A stretch of 22,486 nucleotides of DNA, from assembly GCA_900550955.1 (NCBI GenBank), contig URUF01000035.1, forward strand, positions 1 to 22,486, written 5' to 3'. This DNA is from an uncultured Eubacteriales bacterium. GTDB taxonomy: Bacteria > Bacillota > Clostridia > Christensenellales > Aristaeellaceae. The notes under the pieces were generated by a model, which was not told where the DNA came from, ran no database searches, and saw only the letters and a list, made by a program, of their open reading frames with translations. The position numbers were made by a program, and so were the translations under genes. This document shows positions 14,797 to 22,380 of this stretch, one piece after another; within the stretch, counting starts at the first letter, position 1, and each line of letters starts with the position of its first letter.

Positions 14797-14835
14797 ATCA
14801 AAACACAAATTCAGCATTATGTCAAATACTGAATT
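14797..14835. promoter_or_regulatory. mgtC-like promoter overlapping LysR-type operator
   Basis: AATTCAG (14808-14814) and CTGAATT (14829-14835) are perfect facing arms, separated by 14 bases, in the gap between the divergent mgtC-like and lysR-type genes; TTCAG-N-CTGAA fits the symmetric sites of LysR-type regulators. On the minus strand TTGACA (14825-14820) lies between the arms, with TTTGAT (14802-14797) 17 bases downstream, so a bound regulator would sit on the mgtC-like promoter. Confidence 0.5.
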
Positions 14836-14873
14836 GCAATAGTCCCATTACAAATTTTAATGGAGGAAGAAAA

Positions 14874-15782
14874 ATGGTTGACCCAAGGCTCTATTCCTTA
14901 ATCAGGGTAGCGGAGGCCGGAAGCTTTACCCGCGCGGCGGAACAGCTATCGTTAACCCAATCAGCGGTCAGCCAGCATATCCGCCAGTTGGAGCAGCAAT
15001 TGGGCGTGCGCATCTTTGACCGCGCAAACCATCAAATCCGCCTGACCCATGAGGGGGAAACCGTTTTGAAATATGCAAAGCGCATAATGGCCCTCTCCCA
15101 TAACCTGTCCCGCGAGCTCAGCAGCGAAAAGCAGCACATCACCAGCCTGACCATCGGCATCACCCACACGGCGGAGAGCAACCCCATCGCGGAGGCGCTT
15201 GCCAAATATGTCAGCGTTCATAGCGGGTTCAAGATTACAATCATCACTGATACCATAAGCAATCTTTATGATATGCTCAAAACCTACGAGCTTGATTTAA
15301 TCATTGTGGAGGGCCGCAACAGCGACCCGGCCCTTCGCAGCCTCATGCTGGATACCGACTGCCTTGTGCTGGTTGTATCGCCAACCCATCCGCTGGCGAA
15401 AAAAAGCCTTGTCACCATCGACGAGCTCAAGCGGGAAAAGCTGATTCTGCGCCTGCCGGATTCCAATACCCGCAACCAGTTCATCGCCTCCCTGGAAAGC
15501 CAGAACCTTTCCATAGACGATTTTAACGTCGTTTTGGAAATCAACAACATCGCTACCATCAAGGATTTGATCCGCCATGATTTCGGCGTGTCGGTGCTTG
15601 CCAAAAGCGCCTGCCTGGACGAGCTGCGCAAGAACAAAATTGTTGCGTTGCCCATTGAAAACCTGAGCATGATGCGGGAGGTCAACATCGTTTACTCGCA
15701 GGATTTCGAGCATTTTGAGCTTTTGCGCGATATTGTGCGCATCTATAACGAAGCCCGCGGCCTGTTCAGGGAGGCTCCCTGA
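14874..15782 (+). CDS. LysR-type transcriptional regulator
   Basis: A 302-residue regulator of normal length. Residues 1-60 form the winged helix-turn-helix (YSLIRVAEAGSFTRAAEQLS, LTQSAVSQHIRQLEQQLGVR, LFDR-type IFDRANHQIRLTHEGE). The remainder is the periplasmic-binding-like effector domain (LTIGITHTAESNPIAEALAK, DLIIVEG, CLVLVVSPTHPLAKKS). GGAGGAAG precedes the start at 14874. It is divergently placed to the mgtC-like gene, the normal arrangement for a LysR regulator and its target. The effector is unknown. Confidence 0.92.
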   Translation: MVDPRLYSLIRVAEAGSFTRAAEQLSLTQSAVSQHIRQLEQQLGVRIFDRANHQIRLTHEGETVLKYAKRIMALSHNLSRELSSEKQHITSLTIGITHTAESNPIAEALAKYVSVHSGFKITIITDTISNLYDMLKTYELDLIIVEGRNSDPALRSLMLDTDCLVLVVSPTHPLAKKSLVTIDELKREKLILRLPDSNTRNQFIASLESQNLSIDDFNVVLEINNIATIKDLIRHDFGVSVLAKSACLDELRKNKIVALPIENLSMMREVNIVYSQDFEHFELLRDIVRIYNEARGLFREAP

Positions 15783-15805
15783 AGGCCGCGGGCCCCGGTT
15801 TTTCC
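15753..15805 (+). terminator. Terminator overlapping the LysR gene end
   Basis: GCCCGCGGCC (15753-15762) pairs with GGCCGCGGGC (15784-15793), with an inner TTCAGGGAG/CTCCCTGAA stem that contains the stop codon, followed by CCCCGGTTTTT. It ends the plus-strand transcript only a few bases before the converging asnA stop. Confidence 0.75.
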
Positions 15806-15807
15806 AT

Positions 15808-16815
15808 TTACAGAAGCGTTATCCCCGCTTCGCGGCATTTCCGCTGGGTGTCCGCATCCCAGATGGAGGACTGCACCTCGCCGATATGGGCCTTGCCAAG
15901 CAGCAGCATGCACAGGCGGCTTTGGCCTATGCCGCCGCCGATGGTAAGGGGCAGCTCGCCCGAAAGGAGCATGCGGTGGAAGGGCAGCCCGCGCCGGTGG
16001 TCGCAGCCGGCAAGGGTGAGCTGCCGATCCAGGGATTCGCTGTCCACGCGAATGCCCATGGAGCTGATCTCGATGGCCCGGTCAAGCTGGGGGCTGTAAT
16101 ACAAAAGGTCGCCGTTTAGGTTCCAGTCGTCATAGTCGGGCGCGCGGCCGTCGTGCGGCTGGCCGTTGGAAAGCTTATGGCCCACGCCCATCAAAAACGT
16201 GATGGGATGCTCCCGCACAAAGGCGTTCTCCCGCTCCTTGGGCGTTTTATCGGGATAAAGGTCCAAAAGCTCCTGCGCGGTAATAAACGTCACATCGCTC
16301 TCCAGCTGGGTGCGCAGCCTGGGATAGCGGCCGTTCACAATCAGGGAAGCGTCGCTGATGCATTCCGCAATGTCGCGTACGGTGGACTGAAGAAAGGGAA
16401 CCGTGCGCATCTCGCGCACGATCACGCGCTCCCAATCCCATTGGTCCACGTAGATGGAATGGAGGTTATCCAGCTCCTCGTCGCGGCGGATGGCGTTCAT
16501 GTCCGTGTAGATGCCCTTGCCGGGATGGAAGTCGTAGCGGTAGAGGGCCATGCGCTTCCACTTTGCCAGGGAATGCACCACCTGCGCTTCCATCCCCGCC
16601 GCGGGGATGTCAAAGGAAACGGGGCGCTCCACGCCGTTGAGATCGTCGTTCAAGCCGCTTTTGGGATCTACAAACAAGGGGGCGGACACGCGCTTCAAGC
16701 TTAGCTTCTGCGCAAGATGATCCTGAAAGGCGCGCTTGATCAGGCTGATGGCCGCCTGCGTTTCATACAGGGAAAGCTTGGGCTCGTACCCTGGCGGAAT
16801 AACGGTTCGGTTCAT
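15808..16815 (-). CDS. asnA: Aspartate-ammonia ligase (asparagine synthetase A)
   Basis: A 335-residue cytoplasmic enzyme making asparagine from aspartate, ammonia and ATP (AMP-forming). It has the AsnA class II synthetase-like fold: KRVSAPLFVDPKSGLNDDLN and GVERPVSFDI near the N terminus, then EAQVVHSLAKWKRMAL, GIYTDMNAIRRDEELDNLHS, YVDQWDWE and the C-terminal GELPLTIGGGIGQSRLCMLL with the ATP-binding GGGIGQSR. Length is as in other AsnA. AGGAGG lies seven bases before the ATG at 16815. It follows pgsA on the same strand, with a strong hairpin between them and only 38 bases from that hairpin to the start codon, so its own promoter is unclear. Confidence 0.95.
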   Translation of the reverse strand: MNRTVIPPGYEPKLSLYETQAAISLIKRAFQDHLAQKLSLKRVSAPLFVDPKSGLNDDLNGVERPVSFDIPAAGMEAQVVHSLAKWKRMALYRYDFHPGKGIYTDMNAIRRDEELDNLHSIYVDQWDWERVIVREMRTVPFLQSTVRDIAECISDASLIVNGRYPRLRTQLESDVTFITAQELLDLYPDKTPKERENAFVREHPITFLMGVGHKLSNGQPHDGRAPDYDDWNLNGDLLYYSPQLDRAIEISSMGIRVDSESLDRQLTLAGCDHRRGLPFHRMLLSGELPLTIGGGIGQSRLCMLLLGKAHIGEVQSSIWDADTQRKCREAGITLL

Positions 16816-16853
16816 GGGGCTTCCTCCTTTTGGAATCGTATAGCATGCAAACG

Positions 16854-16901
16854 GCAAAAAATCTCCCGGCCTGGCAAAAACCCGGGCGGGAGATTTTTTG
16901 C
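16854..16901 (-). terminator. Bidirectional terminator between pgsA and asnA
   Basis: GCAAAAAATCTCCCG (16854-16868) is the exact complement of 16887-16901, giving a 15-bp stem with T-runs on both strands. It begins one base after the pgsA stop. On the minus strand asnA starts 38 bases beyond it, so it could act as a terminator or an attenuator. Confidence 0.8.
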
Positions 16902-16902
16902 G

Positions 16903-17496
16903 TTATAAAATGCCCTTTTCCTTTGCGGTTTTCACGGATTGGTTCACATAGAACGCCAGCGCGCACAGGGTTAGGCACACAGCCAGCCACAGAAGAATCA
17001 AATCCGGGGTAAGCGGCCAGCCCGGGCACGCCCCCAGGAACCAGTCGTGGAAGTAGCTTGCAATCAGGCTGGCGATGAACACGCAGTGCGCCACCTTGCC
17101 AATCATGCTGGAATACACCACAATGCCATGCTTAAGTAGCGCCACACCGCCTATCACCATCACCAGCTCCTTGCCCAGCAGGATGATCACCGCCGCCCAG
17201 GGAATCACCGGCGCAATGGCCTGGTTGCCAATAGCCATGCTGGCCATGGCGGTAAGCACCATCACCTTGTCGGCAAAGGGATCCATCAGCTTGCCAAAAT
17301 CCGTGATCAGGTGAAAACGGCGGGCGATGCGCCCGTCCAGCAAATCGGTAAAGCTGGCGGCCAAAAAGGTAATAAGCGCCGCATATTTCATGCCCCGCGC
17401 AAAAAACGCCACATACACGGGCACCAGGCAAAGCCGGATGAGCGTGAGCACATTTGGCAGGTTCAGGTTTTTTTTGATATAATCCCGGGCAGTCAA
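16903..17496 (-). CDS. pgsA: CDP-diacylglycerol-glycerol-3-phosphate phosphatidyltransferase
   Basis: A 197-residue integral membrane enzyme of the CDP-alcohol phosphatidyltransferase family, which makes phosphatidylglycerol phosphate for membrane phospholipid synthesis. The full family motif is present at residues 51-76: DLLDGRIAR, eight residues, G68, three residues, D72, three residues, D76. The N-terminal NLPNVLTLIRLCLVPVYV is the PgsA hallmark, and about five to six helices are predicted. It starts with TTG at 17496 behind GGAGGG, with a good promoter upstream. Another alcohol acceptor in the same family is possible but the N terminus favours PgsA. Confidence 0.9.
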   Translation of the reverse strand: MTARDYIKKNLNLPNVLTLIRLCLVPVYVAFFARGMKYAALITFLAASFTDLLDGRIARRFHLITDFGKLMDPFADKVMVLTAMASMAIGNQAIAPVIPWAAVIILLGKELVMVIGGVALLKHGIVVYSSMIGKVAHCVFIASLIASYFHDWFLGACPGWPLTPDLILLWLAVCLTLCALAFYVNQSVKTAKEKGIL

Positions 17497-17528
17497 AACG
17501 GCACCCTCCTTATGATGTATACAGTAAT

Positions 17529-17557
17529 ATTATAGCATCAACCCCGAACCCGCGCAA
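17529..17557 (-). promoter_or_regulatory. Promoter of pgsA
   Basis: On the minus strand TTGCGC (17557-17552), a 17-base spacer and a perfect TATAAT (17534-17529). Confidence 0.7.
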
Positions 17558-17632
17558 TACGCGCCGTTTGAAAACAACAGCGTGGCCGCTCCAAAGCAGC
17601 GCTCCGCCCGTTCCAAAGCCGCCATATGCCGC

Positions 17633-17674
17633 AAAAGCGCCCGCGCACTCCCCATTCGGGGCGCGGGCGCTTTT
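17633..17674 (-). terminator. Terminator of the GH13 gene
   Basis: AAAAGCGCCCGCGC (17633-17646) pairs with GCGCGGGCGCTTTT (17661-17674), with extra CCCC/GGGG pairing in the loop. T-runs lie on both sides; it lies ten bases after the GH13 stop codon. Confidence 0.8.
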
Positions 17675-17683
17675 AGCGGCGCT

Positions 17684-19468
17684 TTAGCGGCTTATTTTCA
17701 CATGCACCGCCTTGCCGGAAAGCGGCTGCCCAAACACATCCAGGCCGTCCTGGGCAAAGCGGGTAACGCACAGCGTATCGGCGTCGGGCGCTTCCACGGC
17801 CAGGAAGCCGGTTTGCAGCATGGGCGTGCCGCGGCGCTTGTGAAGCAGCCCGGCCACCGCGCCGCGCAGCTTTTCGTCCTGATCGTCCCAGCGCATGGGC
17901 GCGCGGTTCCAGGGGTCAGCCATGCCGGTCATGCCAATTTCATCGCCATAGTACACGGTGGGCGCGCCGGGCAGGGCGCACAGCAGGCGCAGCGCCTCCA
18001 GGTAGCGCTTCTTCGCGGTTTTCAGCTCGCGCTTGCCCAGGGCCACCTTCTGCGCCTCGGCGCGGTCCATCTGGATGGCCCCCTCGCGGTCCCAGCCGCA
18101 AAGGGCGTTGAGGATGCGCACACGGTCGTGGCTGCCCAGCAGGTTCATCAGCGAATAGTAGAACGGCGCGGGATACACCTCCTGCTGGTGCAAAATCACC
18201 CTGCGCAGCTGCCCGGCGTCTATGCCGCCGGTGAAAAAGTCAATCACCGCGCGCCGCAGGGGATAGTTCATCACGCTGTCCAGCGTATCGCCCAGGCAGT
18301 AGCAGCGCGGCACGCCGTAGGCGGTTTTGTTGCTCGCGTCCTCCCACACCTCGCCCAGCAGCACCGCTTCGGGATCGGCCTTCTTTAGCGCTCCGCGCAT
18401 CTCCCTTAGCAAGTCCACGGGCAGCTCGTCGGCCACGTCCAGCCGCCAGCCGCAGGCGCCGCGCTTCACCCAGCCGGGCATTACGCCGGTTTGGCCGTCC
18501 AGCAGGTAGCGGCGGTAGTCCGCGTTGTCCTTATCCACGGCGGGCAGGGTGTAAAAGCCCCACCAGGTGCGGTATTCGTCCGGGAAGCGGTCAAAGTGGT
18601 ACCAGGCGTAATAGGGGCTTTCGGGGCTTTGGTACGCGCCCAGGGTATCGTAGCGGCCAAAGCGGTTGAAATACCTGCTATCCGCGCCGGTATGGCTGAA
18701 CACGCCGTCTAGCATGATATGCATTCCGCGCGCCGCGGCGGCCCTGCAAAGCTCCTCAAAGGCGCTTTCGTCGCCCAGGATGGGGTCGATCTCGGCATAG
18801 TCGCCGGTATCGTAGCGGTGGTTGGTGCGGGCCCGGAAGATGGGGTTCAGGTACAGCACCGTCACGCCCAGCTCCTCCAGGTAATCCAGCTTTTGCTTTA
18901 TCCCGCGCAGCGTGCCGCCAAAGAAGTCCAGCGCGCGGTTATCGCTGTTTTCGGGGTCAATGTCCAGGGTGGGGGCCTCCTCCCAGCTTTCATGGAAGGC
19001 GGCCTCCGGGTGCGCGGCGGCGATTTTGCGCACCCGGCCCTTCTGCCCGTTTTTGTCCTTGAAGAAGCGGTCCGGGAAGATTTGGTACACCACGCCCTTG
19101 CGCAGGTATTCCGGCGTTTCATACGCGGGGTCGTACACCGTTACCTGGTAGCTGTGAGGCTGGCCCTCGTAACAAGCGCCCATGCCGCCAAGCTGGTCGT
19201 AGGATGTGCCGTAGCGCGCCTCGCCCTGCGCATAGCGAATTACAAAGTCGTACCAGAACAGCATGGGCTCCTCCGGCGCGCTTATCGTGGCCTCGTACAG
19301 GTTTTCGCCCACCATTGCCATGGGATAAAACGCTTCGCCGCCGTCCCAGGTGCGAAGCAGCACCTCGGGGCTTTCGTCGCATAAAAAGCGAAGCGTCAGT
19401 CGCCCGCCGGCCTTCACCGGGCCGATGGGGCTGCGATATTTGGGGTCGTAGGAATCGTGATACAGCAT
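17684..19468 (-). CDS. GH13 alpha-glucan hydrolase, neopullulanase-like
   Basis: A 594-residue enzyme that hydrolyses alpha-glucans such as maltodextrin, pullulan or cyclodextrin. An N-terminal beta-sandwich domain (about 1-115) is followed by the GH13 barrel from KGVVYQIFPDRF. Catalytic signatures are DGVFSHTG (254-261), GWRLDVADE with nucleophile Asp344, LLGEVWED with acid/base Glu373 and LLGSHD with Asp448. This order and the N-terminal domain fit neopullulanase/cyclomaltodextrinase-like members. No signal peptide is seen, so it is likely cytoplasmic and acts on imported oligosaccharides. Start 19468 has GGAGG ten bases upstream; a longer in-frame ORF to 20269 is antisense to the next gene and rejected. 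No sugar transporter adjoins. Confidence 0.9.
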   Translation of the reverse strand: MLYHDSYDPKYRSPIGPVKAGGRLTLRFLCDESPEVLLRTWDGGEAFYPMAMVGENLYEATISAPEEPMLFWYDFVIRYAQGEARYGTSYDQLGGMGACYEGQPHSYQVTVYDPAYETPEYLRKGVVYQIFPDRFFKDKNGQKGRVRKIAAAHPEAAFHESWEEAPTLDIDPENSDNRALDFFGGTLRGIKQKLDYLEELGVTVLYLNPIFRARTNHRYDTGDYAEIDPILGDESAFEELCRAAAARGMHIMLDGVFSHTGADSRYFNRFGRYDTLGAYQSPESPYYAWYHFDRFPDEYRTWWGFYTLPAVDKDNADYRRYLLDGQTGVMPGWVKRGACGWRLDVADELPVDLLREMRGALKKADPEAVLLGEVWEDASNKTAYGVPRCYCLGDTLDSVMNYPLRRAVIDFFTGGIDAGQLRRVILHQQEVYPAPFYYSLMNLLGSHDRVRILNALCGWDREGAIQMDRAEAQKVALGKRELKTAKKRYLEALRLLCALPGAPTVYYGDEIGMTGMADPWNRAPMRWDDQDEKLRGAVAGLLHKRRGTPMLQTGFLAVEAPDADTLCVTRFAQDGLDVFGQPLSGKAVHVKISR

Positions 19469-19512
19469 ACGATAGGTTCCTCCGTTCTTTTCCAAAAAAG
19501 GTGACGGTAGGT

Positions 19513-19541
19513 ATTGTATCATATGCAGTGAAAACGCGCAA
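19513..19541 (-). promoter_or_regulatory. Promoter of the GH13 gene
   Basis: On the minus strand TTGCGC (19541-19536), 17 bases, TACAAT (19518-19513). Confidence 0.65.
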
Positions 19542-19614
19542 ACAAAGGTTTTTGGGAGATTTGGGGGTTTTTTGGCGTTACGGCCCGCAAAGCGGCATGC
19601 CGCCATTGCGCCTC

Positions 19615-19643
19615 TTGCGCCCCGCCCGAAACCGGCGTATAAT
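19615..19643 (+). promoter_or_regulatory. Promoter of the second ECF sigma gene
   Basis: TTGCGC (19615-19620), 17 bases, and a perfect TATAAT (19638-19643). A 12-base perfect palindrome, GCGGCATGCCGC (19592-19603), lies between it and the divergent GH13 promoter and could be an operator. Confidence 0.65.
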
Positions 19644-19684
19644 ACCACCATCCCATCCAAACCGCGCGGAAAGGAGATGCGCGC

Positions 19685-20209
19685 ATGTTCAAAGAAACGC
19701 AGGCCCAGGCCTTTGAGCGGCTTTGCGCGCCCTATTCCGCCATGGTGTACCGCCACTGCCTGCATATGCTCAAGGACCCTCACGAGGCCGAGGACGCGGC
19801 GCAGGAAAGCATGCTGCGCGCCTTCCGCGCCTTTGGGCGCTTTAGGGGCTCGGGCGTAGCCACGTGGCTGTTCCGCATCGCGCACAACACCTGCTTGGAT
19901 ATCCTCAAAAGCGCGCGCTATCAGCGGGAAACCGCCGCCCTGGACGAGTGGCGCGAAGCGCGCGGCGACCCTGCCGACCCCGCCCCCACCCCGGAGGACG
20001 CTTATGTGCGCTCCGCCGGGGACGAGCGGCTTTGGCAGGCCGTCAACACCCTGCCCGAGGAGCAGCAGGCCCTCATCGCCCTGTTCTATGGCGAAGGCAT
20101 GAGCTATGAGGCCATCGCCCGGGCCACCGGCCTGCGCGAGGGCACGGTCAAAAGCCGGCTGAGCCGCGCCAAGGCGGCCCTGCGCGCCCGGCTGGAAGCA
20201 TCCGGCTAA
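19685..20209 (+). CDS. ECF RNA polymerase sigma factor, RpoE-like
   Basis: A 174-residue sigma factor with the classic two-domain ECF build. Region 2 runs from about residue 10 to 75 (YSAMVYRHCLHMLKDPHEAE, DAAQESMLRAFRAF, VATWLFRIAHNTCLDILKS) and region 4 from about 115 to 170 (NTLPEEQQALIALFYGEGMS, YEAIARATGLREGTVKSRLS, RAKAALRARL). AAAGGAG precedes the ATG. It lies 58 bases upstream of a DUF4349 membrane protein, with a typical ECF promoter in the gap, so it probably drives its own partner genes. Confidence 0.93.
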   Translation: MFKETQAQAFERLCAPYSAMVYRHCLHMLKDPHEAEDAAQESMLRAFRAFGRFRGSGVATWLFRIAHNTCLDILKSARYQRETAALDEWREARGDPADPAPTPEDAYVRSAGDERLWQAVNTLPEEQQALIALFYGEGMSYEAIARATGLREGTVKSRLSRAKAALRARLEASG

Positions 20210-20216
20210 TTTCCTG

Positions 20217-20241
20217 GGAACTTTTTTGGGCTTCGCTCGTT
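20217..20241 (+). promoter_or_regulatory. Candidate ECF-dependent promoter inside cassette
   Basis: GGAAC (20217-20221), 16 bases, CGTT (20238-20241). This is the common GGAAC/CGTC-type ECF promoter, placed between the sigma gene and the DUF4349 gene, with transcription expected to start about 20 bases before the start codon. Confidence 0.55.
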
Positions 20242-20267
20242 TTTTCATTGTGAAGGGAGGCTTACGC

Positions 20268-21410
20268 ATGCCTAATGGCCATGACGAATTCGAGCAGGCG
20301 TTAAGCCGCCTGTATCACGCGCAGGACGTGCCAGCCGGGTTCGAAACCGGCTGGCGCGCCGCCGTAAGACGAGAGGAGAGCCTTCAAATGACACAAAAGC
20401 CCCATACCAAACGAACCCTATGGCGCGTTTTCGCACCGGCCTGCGCCGCGCTTGTGCTGGTTGCCGGCAGCCTGTGGGCCGGCACGGCCCAGCCCGGCCT
20501 GAACGGCGATACCGCGCCGGCGAGCCGCTCCGCCGCCAAAACCGCCGCCGTTGCGCCCTCGGCGCGTTCCAGCTCGCAGCAGTCCGCCAACGGCGCGCTC
20601 TATTCCGCCGCCTCCGAAACGGATGGCGCGATAACCGAAGACGCCATGATGGATACGGGCGGCAGCGCTACGGAGGCCGGGCTGGCCCCGCAGGCGCAAA
20701 GCGGGCGCAAGCTTGTGCGCACCGCCGGCCTTACCCTGCGCTCAACGGATTTTGACGCCGACAGCCAGCGCGTCGAGGCGCTTCTGGAAAGCCTGAACGG
20801 CTATGTGGAAAGCCTTTACCAGTATAGCGACAGCCAAAGCGATACCCCCCGCCGCCTGCATATGAGCCTGCGCGTGCCCTCCGGGCAGCTGGACGCGTTT
20901 TTAAGCGGGGTTTCCGGCATAGGCCGCGTGACCGACCGCTCCGAAAGCACCACCGATATGACCGTGGAATATACCGATAACGCCGCCCGCCTGCAAACCC
21001 TGCGCGATAAGCTCGCCCGCCTAAACGAGCTTATCAAGCAGGCCGAGGACGTGGAAAGCCTGATTCAGATTGAAACCGCCATTTCCGATACCCAGTACCA
21101 GATCGACCGTTACGAAACCTCCCAGCGCGATATCGACCGCCAGGTGGACATGAGCGCCGTAAGCGTTACCCTCATTGAGGAAACCGCCGCGCAAAGCGCC
21201 TCCGCGACCGATGTAAGCCTGGGCGAGCGCATCCGCGCGGCGCTGGGCGCGTCGGTTGAGTGGCTGGGGCGCTTCCTGCGCGATATGCTGGTGTTTGTGG
21301 CGATGGCGTTGCCCTGGGCGCTGCCCGCAGCCGCGGCGGCCGCCGTGCTGTGGCTTGTTGTGCGCCGCCGCCGCGCAAAGCGGAACAATACTTCTTCCGG
21401 GGAGGAATGA
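20268..21410 (+). CDS. DUF4349 membrane protein, likely sigma partner
   Basis: A 380-residue protein. Residues 1-50 are cytoplasmic and charged (DEFEQALSRLYHAQDVPAGF) in the manner of anti-sigma N termini, and 52-73 (APACAALVLVAGSLWAG) form a first membrane helix. After a low-complexity Ser/Ala linker, the DUF4349 domain begins at RKLVRTAGLTLRSTDFDADS, with GYVESLYQY and MSLRVPSGQLDAFL strands and a long coiled coil (NAARLQTLRDKLARLNELIK and on) before VSVTLIEE. A C-terminal helix and basic tail (WLVVRRRRAKRN) anchor the far end. The order behind an ECF sigma and before a SIMPL protein suggests an envelope stress partner. AGGGAGG precedes the ATG at 20268. Confidence 0.82.
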   Translation: MPNGHDEFEQALSRLYHAQDVPAGFETGWRAAVRREESLQMTQKPHTKRTLWRVFAPACAALVLVAGSLWAGTAQPGLNGDTAPASRSAAKTAAVAPSARSSSQQSANGALYSAASETDGAITEDAMMDTGGSATEAGLAPQAQSGRKLVRTAGLTLRSTDFDADSQRVEALLESLNGYVESLYQYSDSQSDTPRRLHMSLRVPSGQLDAFLSGVSGIGRVTDRSESTTDMTVEYTDNAARLQTLRDKLARLNELIKQAEDVESLIQIETAISDTQYQIDRYETSQRDIDRQVDMSAVSVTLIEETAAQSASATDVSLGERIRAALGASVEWLGRFLRDMLVFVAMALPWALPAAAAAAVLWLVVRRRRAKRNNTSSGEE

Positions 21411-21413
21411 CGC

Positions 21414-22109
21414 TTGAAACGCCTGTTGATACTGCTAACCGTTCTCACGCTTACATTGGCAACGCCCCTTGCGCTGGCCCAATCCGTTCCCGCGTCCGCC
21501 GCCGTGCCCGGCGAAGCGCAAACCGTCGTCTGCGCCACGGGCTCGGCCAGCGTGGCGCTGGAGGCGGATATCGCCATGCTCACATTGGGCGTGCAGGCCT
21601 CCGGCGCAACCGTCAGCGACGCGCAGGCGCAGTATGCGGGCGTGCTGGAGGCGCTTACCGCCGCGCTGGAGCAAATGGGCGTTTCCCGCGAGGATGTGCA
21701 CAGCACCTGCTATGATGTGGATACCGTGTATGATTACCAGTACACCAAGCTTACCGAAAAGAAAACCCTTGCCGGTTACAGCCTTGCAAGCGACCTGGTG
21801 GTGCGCGTGCGCGATACCGCCCGCGTGGGCGAGGTGATTGACGCCGCCATTTCCTGCGGCGCGCAGTCCAGCTACGAGCTAAGCTTTGAAAGCTCCTCCT
21901 ATGACGAGGCGTACAGCCAGGCGCTCGGCCAGGCCGCCGCGGACGCCGTGCGCAAGGCGCGGCTGCTGGCCCAGGCCGCCGGCCTCACGCTGGACGAATT
22001 GTGCAGCCTGACCGAAATCAGCCTTGCCTCGCAGCCCTCCGCCACCGGCGGCGCGGACGGGCTGACCGCCACCGCCATCGTTGAGGCGCGCTATACCGCC
22101 CATCCCTGA
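21414..22109 (+). CDS. Secreted SIMPL (DUF541) domain protein
   Basis: A 231-residue exported protein with a signal peptide (MKRLLILLTVLTLTLATPLA, cut near LALA at about 22) and a SIMPL/DUF541 domain: TVVCATGSASVALEADIAML, LGVQASGATVSDAQAQ, then TLAGYSLASDLVVRVRD and a helix around AYSQALGQAAADAVRKARLL. SIMPL proteins are found at the cell envelope of many bacteria with little defined function. It starts with TTG at 21414, three bases after the DUF4349 stop, with GGGGAGGA upstream, so the two are translated together and likely act together. Confidence 0.88.
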   Translation: MKRLLILLTVLTLTLATPLALAQSVPASAAVPGEAQTVVCATGSASVALEADIAMLTLGVQASGATVSDAQAQYAGVLEALTAALEQMGVSREDVHSTCYDVDTVYDYQYTKLTEKKTLAGYSLASDLVVRVRDTARVGEVIDAAISCGAQSSYELSFESSSYDEAYSQALGQAAADAVRKARLLAQAAGLTLDELCSLTEISLASQPSATGGADGLTATAIVEARYTAHP

Positions 22110-22184
22110 GGGCGTATAGCCCGCCGCCGTTTGGCGCATGCTAGGCTCAAACCGCCGCCCCGCGCGGCGCAAGGAGGCGACAGC

Positions 22185-22337
22185 ATGCACACCCCTTCCA
22201 CTCCCAAGCCGGACCCCAAAACGCTTTGCGACCTGTCCCATATGGCCGATGAGCCTCAAAGCACCGACGTGCTGGGCAGCTACACCGGCACGGCCCAGGA
22301 CGGCGGGCATCCCGTGCAGGATGCGGATGATTTGTGA
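22185..22337 (+). CDS. Conserved-looking 50-residue small protein
   Basis: A 50-residue acidic, soluble peptide behind a strong AAGGAGG eight bases before the ATG. The end, VLGSYTGTAQDGG then HPVQDADDL, matches a C-terminal GSYTG...PVQDADDL pattern that I recall from small hypothetical proteins of gut Clostridia; no function is known. It lies 75 bases after the SIMPL gene and is followed by a strong hairpin. It may be the last gene of the ECF cassette transcript. Confidence 0.65.
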   Translation: MHTPSTPKPDPKTLCDLSHMADEPQSTDVLGSYTGTAQDGGHPVQDADDL

Positions 22338-22344
22338 ATATGCC

Positions 22345-22379
22345 AAAAAAGGGCCCCCGGCGCGTTTGCGCCGGGGGCC
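22345..22379. terminator. Stem-loop after the small protein gene
   Basis: GGCCCCCGGCGC (22352-22363) pairs perfectly with 22368-22379 around GTTT. The T-run (A-run at 22345-22350 on the plus strand) serves minus-strand transcripts; on the plus strand the stem alone would have to act. Confidence 0.7.
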
Positions 22380-22380
22380 T

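Noticed and set aside
16816..16905. T-box or amino-acid riboswitch before asnA
   Set aside because: The leader is too short for a T-box and lacks its conserved sequences; only a terminator stem is present.
17582..19384. Two long plus-strand ORFs opposite the GH13 gene
   Set aside because: Antisense shadows in G+C-rich DNA; the GH13 catalytic motifs on the minus strand are unmistakable.
19469..20269. N-terminal extension of the GH13 ORF
   Set aside because: It lies opposite the ECF sigma gene and beyond a good promoter and ribosome binding site for the start at 19468.
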